From: Argyresthia goedartella
Lineage: Eukaryota > Arthropoda > Insecta > Lepidoptera > Argyresthiidae
Assembly: GCA_949825045.1 (NCBI GenBank)
Contig: OX463827.1
Coordinates: 642,501 to 706,500 of the forward strand
Length of the DNA stretch: 64,000 bases
Direction: 5' to 3'
Below, piece by piece: positions 31,265 through 43,626 of the stretch (within the stretch, counting starts at the first letter, position 1; each line of letters opens with the position of its first letter). Both the position numbers and the translations under genes were made by a program. The notes beneath the pieces are model-generated. The model was given only the letters and a program-made list of their open reading frames with translations, did no database searches and had not been told where the DNA came from.

Positions 31265-32370
31265 AAACATTTATTTGGTTTATATTATTGACCTGCCACA
31301 TCTTGTCAGAGATAATCATGAGATTGTACTGTTTGCAGATGGCACTTCACTTTTGTTTAAAAAGAAACGACGCAGTTTGAACTTTGACGATGTGAATAAT
31401 GCAATCTCAAAGGTAGTCAATTGGTTTAGTGTCAATAATCTTTTACTGAACAATAACAAAACTAAATGTATTCGGTTTATACTCCCCAATGTTAAACAAG
31501 TCTCGGCTAATGTTAATGTTAAAGGTGAAAATTTTGAAATTGTAGATAGCACGGTATTCCTAGGAATTACCTTAGATAATAAGCTTCAGTGGGGCCCACA
31601 CATAGATGGGCTATCGAAAAAACTCAGTTCCGCAGTTTATGCAGTCAAAAAAATCCGTCTTTTTAAGGACGTGGAAACAGCTAGATTAGTTTACTTCAGC
31701 TACTTCCATAGCATTATGTCTTACGGCATACTGCTGTGGGGGAACGCTGCAGACATTAACATAATATTTGTGCTGCAAAAGAGGGCTGTTCGTGCAATCT
31801 ACAATGTGGGTCCCAGAGAGTCACTGCGTTGTAAATTTAAGGAAATTAACATTAGTGCCGTGTCAGTATATTTATGAAAACCTAATGTACGTCCACAAAA
31901 ATATTGTTAAATTTCCTAAGAATAGCGACAGGCACAATGTCAACACTAGAAATAGGATAAAACTAGCTATACCTACTACTAGGCTCCATAAGGTTAATGT
32001 ATCTTTTAAAGGGCAATGTATTCGCTTTTACAACAAAATACCGACTGAGTTACAAGAATTGTCTGTAAATAAATTTAAAAATGATGTTAAAAATCACTTA
32101 TGTAAAAAAGCTTACTTCAAAATATCAGATTATGTAGAAGACAAGAAAGCTTGAGAAGGTGTTTGCTCCAATTCTGTAAAAAAATACTTAAAAAGCTGGA
32201 GGTTTCCAGTCGCCTCTTTGCCTCCAGCATCTAAAACATTCAGGTGACGGAATTCAAATTGAGTTCTATATTTCCCTGTACCTTATACATGTGTTAGTTT
32301 AAGATTTGACATTCTCCAAATGTTATGTGTTTCTTATGGAAATAAACTCTTTTTGAATTTCTTTTTTAAT
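31265..32370 (+). pseudogene. LINE D-family fragment (copy 2): RT second half, C-terminus and 3' UTR
   Basis: This is 5'-truncated inside the RT palm. It reads YIIDLPHLVRDNHEIVLFAD followed by G, so the active site is FADG (Gly codon 31341-31343) where relatives have FADD. Then come WFSVNNLLLNNNKTKCIRF, LGITLDNKLQWGPHI, SYFHSIMSYGILLWGN and QKRAVRAIYNV. A frameshift near 31830-31870 moves the C-terminus to the frame of 31768-32154 (KGQCIRFYNKIP). The 3' UTR runs to an A-rich end at about 32340-32370. It is dead by truncation and by loss of a catalytic Asp. Confidence 0.85.
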
Positions 32371-35142
32371 AAAATAAAAAAGCTAGCGTCCAAAAATTTT
32401 GACGGATTTTTACAAATGCGGTGTCGTTGTATTTGTAGAGACCGTGAGAGTAACAGGCTATATAATTTTAGTGAAAAGTCAATCGGTTGGGTGACCGCAA
32501 AACGTTTACAAAGTTATTGTTTGCGGCTGCTTTCAAACTCCATGTACATAACCAGGTGCATTTATAAATTTGTATGTGGTATTAAAAGAAACTGTCACTC
32601 GCGAGGTCTACAGCTCACAGAGACATAGGTTTAATGTATTGATGCTGTTGCCTTTTAATAGGTGGAAGATGAAACGTTTTATATTTTATTACACTGATAA
32701 AAGATTTATGGCTGGGCTAGTGCTTTTGTGCCTTTATGAGAAGCACGCTACTGATATTTTATACATTCGCTTTATGGTACACATTTTTAGGAAGGAAGTG
32801 TTTAGGGAGTCAAAACCAATATTGGTTAACAATATATTTCTTGTCATTATGGGTTTTTGTCGGCTAACTAGGTTTTATGTTACATAATTCTTAGTGATAT
32901 AGGTGACAGGTAAGTGATATAACGAGGTAAAGTACCAAATATGTAGATATATTGTCAACACCGCGCGTAGCGTCGTAACGGCCTAGCGGCGTAGCGGCAT
33001 AGTGGCGTAGCAGCGCCTCCTTTTGTTAGCTTCCTTTTACCAACGAGTAAACATCTCTTACAAGCGACAGCGCTGCCGGCAAGCTTCTCTGCACCAAACG
33101 GAGCTTTTGTAGTAAGTAGCGAAGCGGCCCGAGTCCCGACACACCATTACATGAATCGTTGAGCGTGGCTATACTCGTAACGTAGCGAGCTTACTAAAAA
33201 GATAGCTGAAGTTAAGACTAGGTACTTTGTAAGCAAATGGCTATAATTTATCGACTCCCAATATATTTGGATGATAAAAACAATTTATAACACACAAGAA
33301 GCTCGTTATTTGAATGCGTGCGAGAGCATTTGAATGTAGGATATTTGAATTGTTTGATTTATCGTTGAAATTTGCGATAACGTGGTACTACAGTGTAAAT
33401 GGATGTTGGTACAAGTAGCCACATACACATATATATATGTACACCTACAGCGCTGGATCAAAGGATTTAGAGAATGTACTTGAACTTGATGACAGTAATT
33501 AAGTAAACATTTAATCAACATAGAATGTCCAGTAGTGAAGTAGAACAAGTACTACAGAAACGTATACGAGGAGGACTCACAAGGAGTGTTCTCCATTATG
33601 CACGACAGAAAAACCACAAACAAGCTGTTTCAGGAGCCAATTTAAAGCCTTCATTTATGGAGACATTAAGGCGTAATTGGTGGTCGAGACACAGCGAGGC
33701 GGCCACTACATAGTTCATTGAACCCTTACCGTCTTACTAAAAAAATAATAAAAATACAGTATTAACATTTGTTTATCTTAACCATGATTATTCAGTAAAT
33801 ATTTTTTAACAAGCTTCTAAATATTGTTAGCACAAAAATTTTTAGTGTCTTTCTAAATAACAGATAAATTATCCACTTCATTTCTTCTATGACCACACTG
33901 CGATACGTTCGTGAATCAGTTCCATTTTACGCAAATAACCTAAGAATAAATACATAATTTGATGGATAAGTTTATGATTAATTTAGTTTAAAAGACGTAG
34001 CAACGTTGTTATAAAATATGTTTATAAAGTTAAAATAACAAAATTCATTATAAAGTGTTTTCTGAGACTTTGATTTTTAAAATTTTTATAATACGTTAAG
34101 ATATTGGAATTACCCCTCCCCAATATATGCGGATGGAATTAAATTAATTGAGAGGATATGACAGATTAGTTTGTGGGTATGAATGGTGATTAATAATAGC
34201 AAGAACCGAGTAAGAGTATAATATGTTAGTGGTTATGATATGCGTGACAGATAATAATAATAAATTATGAGAAATGTGTGAATAAAGAAGTAGGTACATT
34301 ATGTAACTAATTAAAGGTTAAGGGTTACGTATGTTTTCCAAATAACATTACGGTTGTGAGAACATAGTTTTAAATTAAGTGGCATGAAAGGTGATAATAA
34401 ATAGAGAGATATAGTATGAGGATAGAGAGTTTGAATTATTGAGGATTCGTAAAGTTATTGAATATGTTAATATTTTATTTGCAAGTTAAGTGTTGAGTTA
34501 TTGATTGTTGTTGATGTTATTATGTATTACAGAGAGAAGTTGCATTTTTTTTTGGTTGGATACAGAAAAGATGTCGTTGGTTCGAAATTCCTGCCCTCAA
34601 ATAAATTTTTCAATTATCTCTCTCGTATGTGTAATTGTAGTGTCACGTGTGTCACAGTGAGTCACAGTGTGTCAAAGTGTCACAAGTAAACATTTTAATT
34701 CAAGTAGTAAATTTCGTAATAATTTCACGCATAATATAATATTTAGTGTCAACACGCGCATTCCAAGTTGAAATACTGCGGAATAATTACTAGGTCAAGC
34801 TGTTATTCCTACGATCTTGCAATAATTTAAAATTAAAAGTACATTATTACATTGTGGATCAATTGATAATTGAGTTTGAAAACTAGCATTATTTATATAT
34901 GCAAAGAAAGGTTTGGGGTACGGTATATCAACAAAAGATATGAATAGGAATAGAAAATACAATAGCAATTTTAGCTTAGTACACGTGTACGGAGAGAGGT
35001 GACCTGATATGCCAATAGACTAGGTGACCATGCCAATGTATCTCCGTGTTTCTACGTAGAGATAATGGTTGTATATACAGCCTGTATTATTGTCCTCGCC
35101 CATAGTGTGCACTACCGTGTCCTCCGTGGAAGCCTTAACTTT
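32371..35142. other. Long AT-rich stretch without recognised gene
   Basis: Short ORFs here (for example 33525-33713) have no recognisable domain, and their codon make-up is like chance frames. Local features are degenerate short repeats of GCGTAGCGG type at about 32962-33015 and repeated GTGTCACAGTGAGTCACAG-like runs at 34642-34685. Nothing supports a gene. Confidence 0.45.
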
Positions 35143-35187
35143 ATTGTGTGCCATACTACGCCAGGAGCAGATAACTCCTTGGCGTAG
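35143..35187. repeat. Hairpin-forming inverted repeat, interrupted by the Gypsy element (left part)
   Basis: GCCATACTACGCC-AGGAG (from about 35150) is the reverse complement of CTCCTTGGCGTAG (35175-35187) plus TATGGC, and TATGGC is found only beyond the far end of the Gypsy element (50109-50114). Left flank GTAG (35184-35187) and right flank GCAG (50105-50108) act as a four-base target duplication with one mismatch. The hairpin was therefore the insertion target. Confidence 0.75.
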
Positions 35188-37412
35188 TGTAACGGCATAA
35201 CGGCTAAGGTCGAGCCACCGCTATCAGTAGCTATGATCGTCTATTCTACCTACCCCAAAAGGAGATGTCCCGATTCAGCTGTAAAATTTGTAAGTTAAGA
35301 ATGATAAGTCCGAATTTCTCTTTCGTTGAGAAGTTCGTTAGGCGTACAATAGTCGAACGAAGTTTGGTTCAGGAAGTTACAGTTTCAAGTTAGATCGAGA
35401 AAGCATATATGTCCGCAAGCCGGTATTTCGCATCAGTTAGCGGTGTTTTGCACCAGATCGATCGTTGTTGTATTTTGTGTGATGGTACCATTTATTTTTT
35501 GTATATATGGGCGCTCGGAACTTCTTTTAGTGGTCGACCACGATTTGTAATATTTGTTTGGGATATCGTATAGATATCCATCGTAGTTTTACGACGTGAG
35601 TACTCAATGATATTTCATGTGCTCGCTAGTAGCGGCTTGTGGTGGTTCCAATTATATAATTAGTTCACGGCAATAACGATCCGAAAAGACCGATTTACAC
35701 AATTGCGATTTGATTTTCCGAAATGGGTTTGAACTAGCGGTTACCTCAAAAGGTCCGTAACGTTTTTAAACCTTCAACTCTGCGCAATTTGAGCTGGATG
35801 TTATCGAAACGTAGTCATTAGCGCTTTAGGAGATCTAACCCACACCATAGCGAAATGCATACTTCGGTAAATTCCGAGCTATGAATTCCACTAGCCTCAG
35901 CACGTCCTCGACTGAGCCTAATCATATATATTTGACTCAGCCTACACATTAGACCTCCAGCGAAATTTACATTTAATTTAAAGATGCAACTTGAATCCAA
36001 CCTGACCCAAGGCAAAGCAAAACAACCTACCCGGTCCTAAACAATGAACTTTAGACTGTAATTTGATCTCTTCGCGCGTCCCCGACAACACTCAAATGTC
36101 AAAATATCAACAGGATAGGTTATCTGTGTTGACACCGGTTTAACTTTGTTCTGAATTTGTTATTTCCATCCGCGGAACCTCATCGATCAAACAGTCTCCC
36201 TATTCCCTGCCAACCTAGGTTTAGCCGCAACTAAACTCCTGTCTAGCCTAGTCTAAAAACCTAGTGTTATACCACGTCCATTATCGACACCACTCGAAAA
36301 TGGTTGAGTTTGATTTGAATGTGCTTGTATGTTTAATGACTGTGTGTGTGGGAATTTCAAAACTCGCTACTCGAAAGGAATGAGGAGAGGATTAGCCCGC
36401 GAATATCCTAAGAGCCAATCCAGGAACCCTATGGTGAAGGAAAAAGGAATTTAGGGTCGCTCCAAGCCCAGACTCAGACTCAGATCAGTTACCTACAAGT
36501 TCTTATCTAACGACCCAAGGATAGTTTTGGAATTTGGGGTAGGTTGATATAAAGGATAGGAACCGAGGTATATCTCGGCGCTTCAGACACTCACGAAAAT
36601 CCACTGTAACTTCGCAATCACAATTCGTATAGTTCAGACGCGTAAGACGGCAGACCAAAACTGTTTAGAATCGTGAAAGACGACTGTCACAGTAGCTAGA
36701 CGCTGAGACTGAATGCTCTCCCTTCCCCCGCAATCGTATTTATAGTCCCACATGTCTGCAAAAAAAATGGCGTCCTTTGCGAACAGGCTCTGCCCAAGCG
36801 AAGCTTCTTATCACTAACTACACAGGGTCTAATTTCAACCATGCCATGCAGATCCGCCGTTCTACAAATTGTGTGTACGCATATTCACTATGATCAACCG
36901 TAGGTTATCACTCAAGTCATTCGGTACTGCCGATACACAGAATCTGTTGATCGCTGACCATAAAAGCTTGTTGCGATTAATTAAGCCTTCCCGACCGCTA
37001 GCGCGCTAGACAAAGATCACTAGAATGATATTCAGACTAGTCATGTCAAACTCGCCATCTCATACCAAACAAACGCAATTGTATATTTGCAGTCAACATA
37101 ATATAGCTTTCTCCGTATCGTTCCGTAATAACCTTCCATTATTTAGTTATTCATAATTTATTCAGCGCGCAGCCAAATCGGCTCTGATCCCTACACATCT
37201 CGCAGGAATGCGACAAAAAACCTGAACTGAACTCTGTTCCTGGAACCAACCCACGCGCTCGGCTCATTGTTTTTTGCTAACTTACCCTGAGCTACGCAAA
37301 ACCCCAAACGTTATATGAACCGATTCTCGTATTCAAAACAGCGCGGCGATGGGCTAGCCCTCTGTCACGCAAAATGAAGTATCAAATGTACTGACTTTCG
37401 TGTACCATTACA
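35188..37412 (-). repeat. Gypsy 3' LTR
   Basis: This is 2225 bp, begins TGTAACGGCATAACGG and ends GTACCATTACA, so the termini TGTAA/TTACA are inverted. It matches 42543-43626 plus 48968-50104 along its whole length. The unusual length is reminiscent of the long-LTR Osvaldo/Ulysses-type Gypsy elements; this comparison is from memory. Small ORFs inside it (e.g. 36015-35818) occur in both LTRs and show no domain. Confidence 0.92.
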
Positions 37413-37413
37413 G

Positions 37414-37422
37414 CCCCCTCCC
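37414..37422 (-). promoter_or_regulatory. Gypsy polypurine tract
   Basis: On the minus strand GGGAGGGGG ends one base before the 3' LTR start. It is placed as expected for the plus-strand primer of reverse transcription. Confidence 0.8.
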
Positions 37423-37689
37423 AGACCTTGAGACACTGTTTATCTCAGTTAACATGGCGCAAGGATCTCATTACCACTATGCTACCCATGCTTTGTCCAT
37501 ATCTACTCTATATGTACGGATATCTCAAATCATGTAAACAGACCGATGAATCTGTCAATTATGTATATAATATTTACACAACTCGATTGAGCTCTCTCCT
37601 GTCTTATCTTATTTATCTTTCTAACTATACAACCTTATACAACTATATATACAACTACGCAACTTATCCTAATTCGTATTACTATATAT

Positions 37690-37736
37690 ATATATACATT
37701 TTTTTTTTGTTTTTTTTTTTTTATTTTTTTTTCCTT
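37690..37736 (-). repeat. TA and poly-A rich low-complexity tract in the Gypsy 3' non-coding region
   Basis: A run of (TA)n followed by long T runs (A runs on the element's strand) lies between the integrase stop and the polypurine tract. Confidence 0.8.
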
Positions 37737-37825
37737 TCTAAACCATGCAAGATCCTTAAATCTACAAGTAGTTACTCAAATTTACAGCTTACAGCTTAAT
37801 TATATAACTTTTATACGTTATCTTA

Positions 37826-38596
37826 TTAATCTATGCCCTTATTCGTCCTCACATAATACCTGGCTATATTTATAGTATTGAAGTTACCCAATATCTCATT
37901 CGAACCCGTATCTACTAAAGTATAACAGTTCGGATATACCACTGCCGAAATAACATAAGGCCCTTTATACAACAATGAAAATTTCCGCATGATTTTATGT
38001 TCTTTATTTGAACGCACAAAGGTCTTAAGTTTCACATAATCACCTATACGATAGACTTCTAACTTACGCCGTTTGTCTGCCTGTCGCTTACGTCGTTTAC
38101 TAGAACTTTTAGAGTTTTCTATCGCTACATTCCGCACCTGTTCCGTATCTCGCACACTATGACCTAATAACCATTCATCGCCTAATTCCTTGTCAATAAT
38201 TAACGGTTCCCGCCTACCAAACGCTAACTCATTAGGCGCAAAGCCTGTGCTTGTGTGTTCGATATTATTATAGCAATTCTGAATGTCCGGTAACACGTCG
38301 ACCCAACTACGATTACTTCCGCCGCAATAAGTTCTAATTAGTCGACCTAGCTCGCGATCCACTCTTTCTACGCTATTAGAATTTGGACAATACACCGACG
38401 TATGAGTGACCCGAATCCCTAGCTGTTTGAGACCAAATTCCCAAACTTTCGATATGAACTGTGGTCCTGAGTCCGTAATTATAGTTTCGATAGGTATTTC
38501 CCTATGAAATCTCTTTGTACAAGCGAGCACGCTCCTACCTGTAGCTTTTCGCATTGGATACAATTTTATCACCTTACTGTACACGTCTTGAATCAC
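37826..38596 (-). pseudogene. Gypsy integrase, catalytic core and C-terminus (frameshifted from pol)
   Basis: The core has ETIITDSGPQF (second catalytic Asp), HTSVYCPNSNSVERVDREL (catalytic Glu) and TSTGFAPNELAFGR. A basic C-terminal segment (KSSSKRRKRQADKRRK) and a GPY/F-like module (LLYKGPYVISAVVYPNCY) follow. The first catalytic Asp lies in the preceding ORF (VFSDLYGP, near 38630). The two ORFs overlap by four bases at a (TA)n microsatellite (38590-38605), so gain or loss of a repeat unit explains the frame change. The enzyme would insert the cDNA into the genome. Confidence 0.88.
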
Positions 38597-40188
38597 ATAT
38601 ATATATATTGATATCCGAATTTACCTACGGGCAATGGCCCATAAAGGTCCGAGAAAACTTTCTCACCCAACTTTTCCGCCAACACCGGTGTACAAGGACC
38701 AACGGTATTGTTAGTACTTGGTTTGACCTTTTGACATATGTCACAACTTCTTATCACCGTGCTAATCACCCTACTCATATGAAGAAAATAATATCTGTCC
38801 TTCATCAGTGCTAATATTTTATATCTGCCGTAGTGACCTATTTCTTCATGTATGTGTAAAATTAGTTCCTCCTGTAGTGATTTCGGAATTACTATCAACT
38901 GGACGTTCCGCTTCGGCACGAGAAAATATAACGTATCACCTACTAGCTTGTAATTATCAAACCCTCTCGTCTCCGTATCTACCACCCTACGTCTGATACA
39001 ACCGCTAATTCGATTTAACCGTTCATCTTCGCTCTGTAATCTCGCAATGTCCCGTAAACTCGAAATAACACTTGCGGTATTCGATGCCTGAAACCAGAAT
39101 ATTCCCGGCTGAACATTCATACTGTCAATCATACCTCCGGGTCCCGTTACTTGCCTGCTTAGCGTGTCGGCAATTTGATTATCAGTCCCTCGCACAAATT
39201 CTATGTCGTAATCGAATTGCTTTAAAAACATAACCCACCTAGTTACGCGTGCCCCCAATAAAGTCCACGACTTAATGAACGTCAAACTTTTATGATCAGT
39301 TCTAATAATAACTTTTTCTCCCCGCAAATATATCTCAAATCGCTTTAAAGTGTATATAACTGCATACATTTCCTGTTCGCTAACAGACCATCTAGTTTGA
39401 GCTCCCTTAAATGCCTGCGAACAAAACCCTATAATTCGTTCCTGGCCCGAATCATCTAATTGATAAACATAGCCCCCAATTCCTATAGCGCTGGCGTCGC
39501 ATTGGACATAATACGTTTTTCCCGCCAATGGCTGACTCAATATTATACTTTCTAAGAATTGTTTTTTTATCTCGTCAAAAGCACTCTGCACCTGCGCACT
39601 CCAGACGAACTTGACTCCAGACCGTAATAAATTGTACAAGGGCTGTGTTAACGTTCCAATTTTTTTTATAAACCTCCTAAAGTAATTTTTGAACCCCAAA
39701 AATGCCCTCAATTGCCTGACAGTTCTGGGTGACGGATATAATTTAAGTGTTTCAATTTTGTCCGGGTCCATTTGCAAACCTTGTATAGACAAAATATGCC
39801 CCAATAACTTGACCTTTTTTTGTGCGAACTCGCATTTTTTTAGTTTGCATGTGAAGCCCGCGTCTTTCAATTTATTCAGAACCGTGTCCACTTGAGACAA
39901 ATGTTGATCAAAGTCACCCTCAGTTAAAATCGCCAAATCGTCAACAAAATTTAAACAATATGACCTAACCTCTGGCCCTAAAATTAAGTCCATCGCCCTC
40001 GAAAATGAACCCACACTGGTTTTCAACCCCTGAGGTAAAACGTTGTAAACATTACTTCTGCCTTGATATACAAAACCCGTGTATCGTTTAGATTCGTCTG
40101 ATAATGGTATAGAAAAATACGCATCTTTGATATCAATAACCCCTATGTAGTTTATTCGGCGCCCCGATTGCAATATCTCACTCATCAA
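38593..40188 (-). pseudogene. Gypsy pol: RT palm, RNase H and integrase zinc finger
   Basis: RT: YIGVIDIKDAYF (first Asp), LPQGLKTSVGSFSRAM, and active site LNFVDDLAIL. Thumb: LLGHILSIQGL and LRAFLGFKNYFRRFI. RNase H: YYVQCDASAIGIGGYV (Asp), EQEMYAVIYTLKRFE (Glu), IIRTDHKSL (Asp). Tether: DNQIADTLSR. The integrase HHCC finger is HEEIGHYGRYKIL, then CDICQKVK. The ORF begins just after an in-frame TAG (40207-40209) and ends at the TA-repeat frameshift. All visible catalytic residues are kept, so the damage is confined to frame breaks. Confidence 0.9.
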
Positions 40189-40206
40189 AGGTGTAGTTTC
40201 AACTTC

Positions 40207-40641
40207 CTACACCATTCCCGTGTTTAATTGGCGTGCATCTAGCAATATACGGACCTCCCCTGACTTCTTTAGTGCACAAGTCAATGGACTGCTGAAATCC
40301 GTAGATTGCCTGCTAATAATACCTATCTGTTCCATTTCTTCCAATCGTTTTGTTACTTTATCGCGATATGCGAACGGTATAGGATAGTTTCGTTTTACGA
40401 AAGGCGTTTCATCTCTCATTTTTATCTCATGTATATATTTATTTGTCCGACCTACCCTATCGCTAAACAACTCTGCATGTTTATTTAACACCGGCAATAA
40501 CTTTGTTTTGTGTTCAACAGGTATTGATGAATTATTCACATATTCCTCTATCATATTTCTACTGGTATCTTGGTTCTGTACTTCCAGTGTACAACAGCAA
40601 GAATCCTGATTAGGACCAGTACCTAATGGTATTTCACACAT
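40207..40641 (-). pseudogene. Gypsy pol: N-terminal RT segment
   Basis: This contains HAELFSDRVGRTNKYIHEI, PFVKRNYPIPFAYRDKV, EEMEQIGIISRQSTDFSSPL and VRILLDARQLN, the usual start of a Gypsy RT domain. It is in the same frame as 40188-38593 and is separated from it by a single TAG. Upstream, another in-frame stop (40729-40731) separates it from the protease. Confidence 0.88.
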
Positions 40642-40728
40642 CCGCCCGGCGCTTCATATAATTAGCCTCTTATTACCCTCACACATTAAACTGGCTCGCG
40701 TCTGTTGTATAAAATCAAACCCCAAAAT

Positions 40729-41190
40729 TTAATCTTTAGGCATCCTTGTTAATACTAGCATTGGAGTATCGATAACGCATTCACCTATTGTTAATGGTAA
40801 CGTAACTAACTTATCAACCTTTTCCTTACTGACCCCAAATGCACCTGTGATTCTCAAACTTGGAATCGGTATTTCCGTCGGTTTTCCCAATTGCCTGCAT
40901 ACTTCATCGTACACTCTCCGACTAATTACACTGATTTCGCTGCCCGAATCAATCAAACTCCTTACAACAATATTCCCAATACGCACATCTATCTCAGGTA
41001 ATGTCAATGTACTACATAAATCGCGCCCACACTCAGTCGAATCGTCGTCTCTGAATATCGTATGTCTGTCATTGCGGCCTCTACAATTCAATCTCGATTT
41101 TTCATCTAAACACACGGCATATCCGTGCGCTTTATGCGCTAATAATTGAATAAATTCATTCACATCCACGTTCGAATCCAAATTACACAA
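40729..41190 (-). pseudogene. Gypsy aspartic protease region
   Basis: The active-site motif is VVRSLIDSGSEISVISRRVY, with DSG in place of the DTG found in retroviral proteases. The flap and second half are PSLRITGAFGVSKEKV and PMLVLTRMPKD. It lies in a different frame from gag. The gap 41191-41393 holds Ser/Asn-rich sequence with stops. It would process Gag-Pol in virus-like particles. Confidence 0.85.
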
Positions 41191-41393
41191 TTTATACAGT
41201 CTATGCTTTTTTTCAATTTGATCGGCTGTTTACCCGAAGCGTAATAAATATCTGAGCGCGAACGACCCGCGCGAGTCCACTAGTTTTTTGAATTCGAACT
41301 TATCGCATTATTTCTGTCACTTGAACTTTGCCCTGCCTCTGTATTATCTGAACCGTCATTGCCCCTTTGGAACCCTATTGCCTTGAAACTAGC

Positions 41394-42329
41394 CTAAGGC
41401 TGCCTACTTCTACCGCGAAAATAACCGCGAGCGCGCGTCCCAAATCCGTTTCGTGACTTTGTTCCCGCGTTATAATTATTCCTACGACTCACCGCGTTAT
41501 ATTGCATCGTATTTACCCGCATAGCTCGATATTGCCCACGCATGTAGCTATTCCGCCTTACGTTATTCGTATTCATTGTCTCCGAACTCTGCAACGCACT
41601 TAATCCCCCATCGACATTCCGTTCTAAATGCCGAAGGAACTCGACCGCATCTCGTAAAGTTATTGGTTCCTTTCTAGCAAAAAACGCTACCTGAATATCA
41701 CGCGGCAACTGTCTGAAAATCGTGTTGATTTTCTCCGTATCAGTAAACGGTATCGTAAGCTCATATATGCTATTCAATTGAGAGGCAAAGAATTCTTCCA
41801 TACTTTGACCTTTCTTGGAATCAAACTTCGCAGTTAGAAATCTTTGTTTAATTAATTCCTGTTCATTATCACCCCAGAATACCTCTCTGAAATCTTTTTC
41901 AAAATCCGAATAGGTTCGCCATGAGTCTCTGTATATGCTTATTCGAACTTTTGCAATTCCTACCAAACTATCCGTTGCCCATATCAAATCCCTCGAAGTA
42001 TCTCCCGAGACTTTAATATAAGCCTTTAAATCTCTTAAGAAAATCATCGGATTTTCCGAACTCCGCCCATCGAATGTCGGCAACTTCTGTGTCATTTTCA
42101 CTATGCATGTTTGACGTTTTCCTACCGATTGTTCAAACGTCTCTAGTTCCTGTCTGTCAGTCTGTCTGTCCGAAGTATTACTTGTACTTGAACCCCTTTC
42201 CAAACTGTCTAATCTATTCACTATTTCAGATAACAATTGCGTCACCTGTCCTGACGCCATTTCACTTGTCTGCGAAAGTGAATCGTCTTGTACTACCCGA
42301 CTAACGTTTTTTCTAAGCCGGCCGGCCAT
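41394..42329 (-). CDS. Gypsy gag, open reading frame
   Basis: This is 311 codons from ATG at 42329 (MAGRLRKNVSRV) to TAG at 41394. The N-terminus is Ser/Gln-rich, then comes a retrotransposon-gag-type capsid domain: LPTFDGRSSENPMIFLRDL, WRTYSDFEKDFREVFWG, QSMEEFFASQLNSIYEL and FRQLPRDIQVAFFARKEP. No CCHC knuckle is seen. Instead, the C-terminus is Arg/Gly/Asn-rich (RNGFGTRARGYFRGRSRQP), presumably binding RNA. No internal break is visible. Confidence 0.85.
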   Translation of the reverse strand: MAGRLRKNVSRVVQDDSLSQTSEMASGQVTQLLSEIVNRLDSLERGSSTSNTSDRQTDRQELETFEQSVGKRQTCIVKMTQKLPTFDGRSSENPMIFLRDLKAYIKVSGDTSRDLIWATDSLVGIAKVRISIYRDSWRTYSDFEKDFREVFWGDNEQELIKQRFLTAKFDSKKGQSMEEFFASQLNSIYELTIPFTDTEKINTIFRQLPRDIQVAFFARKEPITLRDAVEFLRHLERNVDGGLSALQSSETMNTNNVRRNSYMRGQYRAMRVNTMQYNAVSRRNNYNAGTKSRNGFGTRARGYFRGRSRQP

Positions 42330-42517
42330 TATTCCTGAACACTAAACCGTCGTAGCTCGTACGAAGAATTGTGAAAACAATGCCCCTTTTTTTTTGCTTA
42401 TTTCTTATTTACAAAACTGAACTGTTTAAAAACGTTTCTACGTTGTGTTATTTTTAAAAGTAACGCGTTAGACCTTGATTCTTTTAGAATATCTAGGTAT
42501 CAGACTATCTAGGATAT

Positions 42518-42535
42518 CCTTCGGTCTCGGCACCA
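42518..42535 (-). promoter_or_regulatory. Gypsy primer-binding site
   Basis: On the minus strand TGGTGCCGAGACCGAAGG begins 7 nt after the 5' LTR end. The initial TGG fits pairing with a tRNA CCA end. The tRNA was not identified. Confidence 0.65.
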
Positions 42536-42542
42536 GAAACTC

Positions 42543-43626
42543 TGTAACGGCATAACGGCTAAGGTCGAGCCACCGCTATCAGTAGCTATGATCGTCTATT
42601 CTACCTACCCCAAAAGGGGATGCCCCGATTCAGCTGTAAAATTTGTAAGTTAAGAAAGATAAGTCCGAATTTCTCTTTCGTTGAGAAGTTCGTTAGGCGT
42701 ACAATAGTCGAACGAAGTTTGGTTCAGGAAGTTACAGTTTCAAGTTAGATAGAGAAAGCATATATGTCCGCAAGCCGGTATTTCGCATCAGTTAGCGGTG
42801 TTTTGCGCCAGATCGATCGTTGTTGTATTTTGTGTGATGGTACCATTTATTTTTTAAATATATGGGCGCTTGGAACTTCTTTTAGTGGTCGACCACGATT
42901 TGTAATATTTGTTTGGGATATCGTATAGATATCCGTCGTAGTTTTACGACGTGAGTACTCAATGATATTTCATGTGCTCGCTAGTAGCGGCTTGTGGTGG
43001 TTCCAATTATATAATTAGTTCACGGCAATAACGATCCGAAAAGACCGGTTTACACAATTGCGATTTGATTTTCCGAAATGGGTTTGAACTAGCGGTTACC
43101 TCAAAAGGTCCGTAACGTTTTGAAACCTTCAACTCTGCGCAATTTGAGCTGGATGTTATCGAAACGTAGTCATTAGCGCTTTAGGAGATCTAACCCACAC
43201 CATAGCGAAATGCATACTTCGGTAAATTCCGATCTATGAATTCCACTAGCCTCAGCACGTCCTCGACTGAGCCTAATCATATATATTTGACTCAGCCTAC
43301 ACATTAGACCTCCAGCGAAATTTACATTTAATTTAAAGATGCAACTTGAATCCAACCTGACCCAAGGCAAAGCAAAACAACCTACCCGGTCCTAAACAAT
43401 GAACTTTAGACTGTAATTTGATCTCTTCGCGCGTCCCCGACAACACTCAAATGTCAAAATATCAACAGGATAGGTTATCTGTGTTGACACCGGTTTAACT
43501 TTGTTCTGAATTTGTTATTTCCATCCGCGGAACCTCATCGATCAAACAGTCTCCCTATGCCCTGCCAACCTAGGTTTAGCCGCAACTAAACTCCTGTCTA
43601 GCCTAGTCTAAAAACCTAGTGTTATA
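42543..43626 (-). repeat. Gypsy 5' LTR, first segment (left of LINE G)
   Basis: This matches 35188-36271 with about a dozen substitutions. The match ends at CTAGTGTTATA, where the LINE G tail begins. Confidence 0.9.

Noticed and set aside
32320..32887. Overlapping ORFs of about 100 codons after the LINE D-family fragment
   Set aside because: They start in the LINE 3' tail, have no domains and are Phe/Tyr-rich as expected for AT-rich DNA.
32962..33015. Possible CRISPR-like short repeats (GCGTAGCGG units)
   Set aside because: The units are degenerate, about 8-10 bases long and have no spacers. This is a simple degenerate repeat in an insect genome.
33525..33713. 62-codon ORF MSSSEVEQVLQKRIRGG
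   Set aside because: Possible codon structure but no domain, no splice context and no neighbouring evidence. It was treated as chance.
35818..36015. 65-codon minus-strand ORF in the Gypsy LTR, repeated at 43173
   Set aside because: It is present twice because of the LTR duplication. It has no recognisable motif and lies within regulatory LTR sequence.
37428..37799. Plus-strand ORF with poly-Phe/Tyr tail
   Set aside because: It is low-complexity (TA)n and T-run sequence inside the Gypsy 3' non-coding region.
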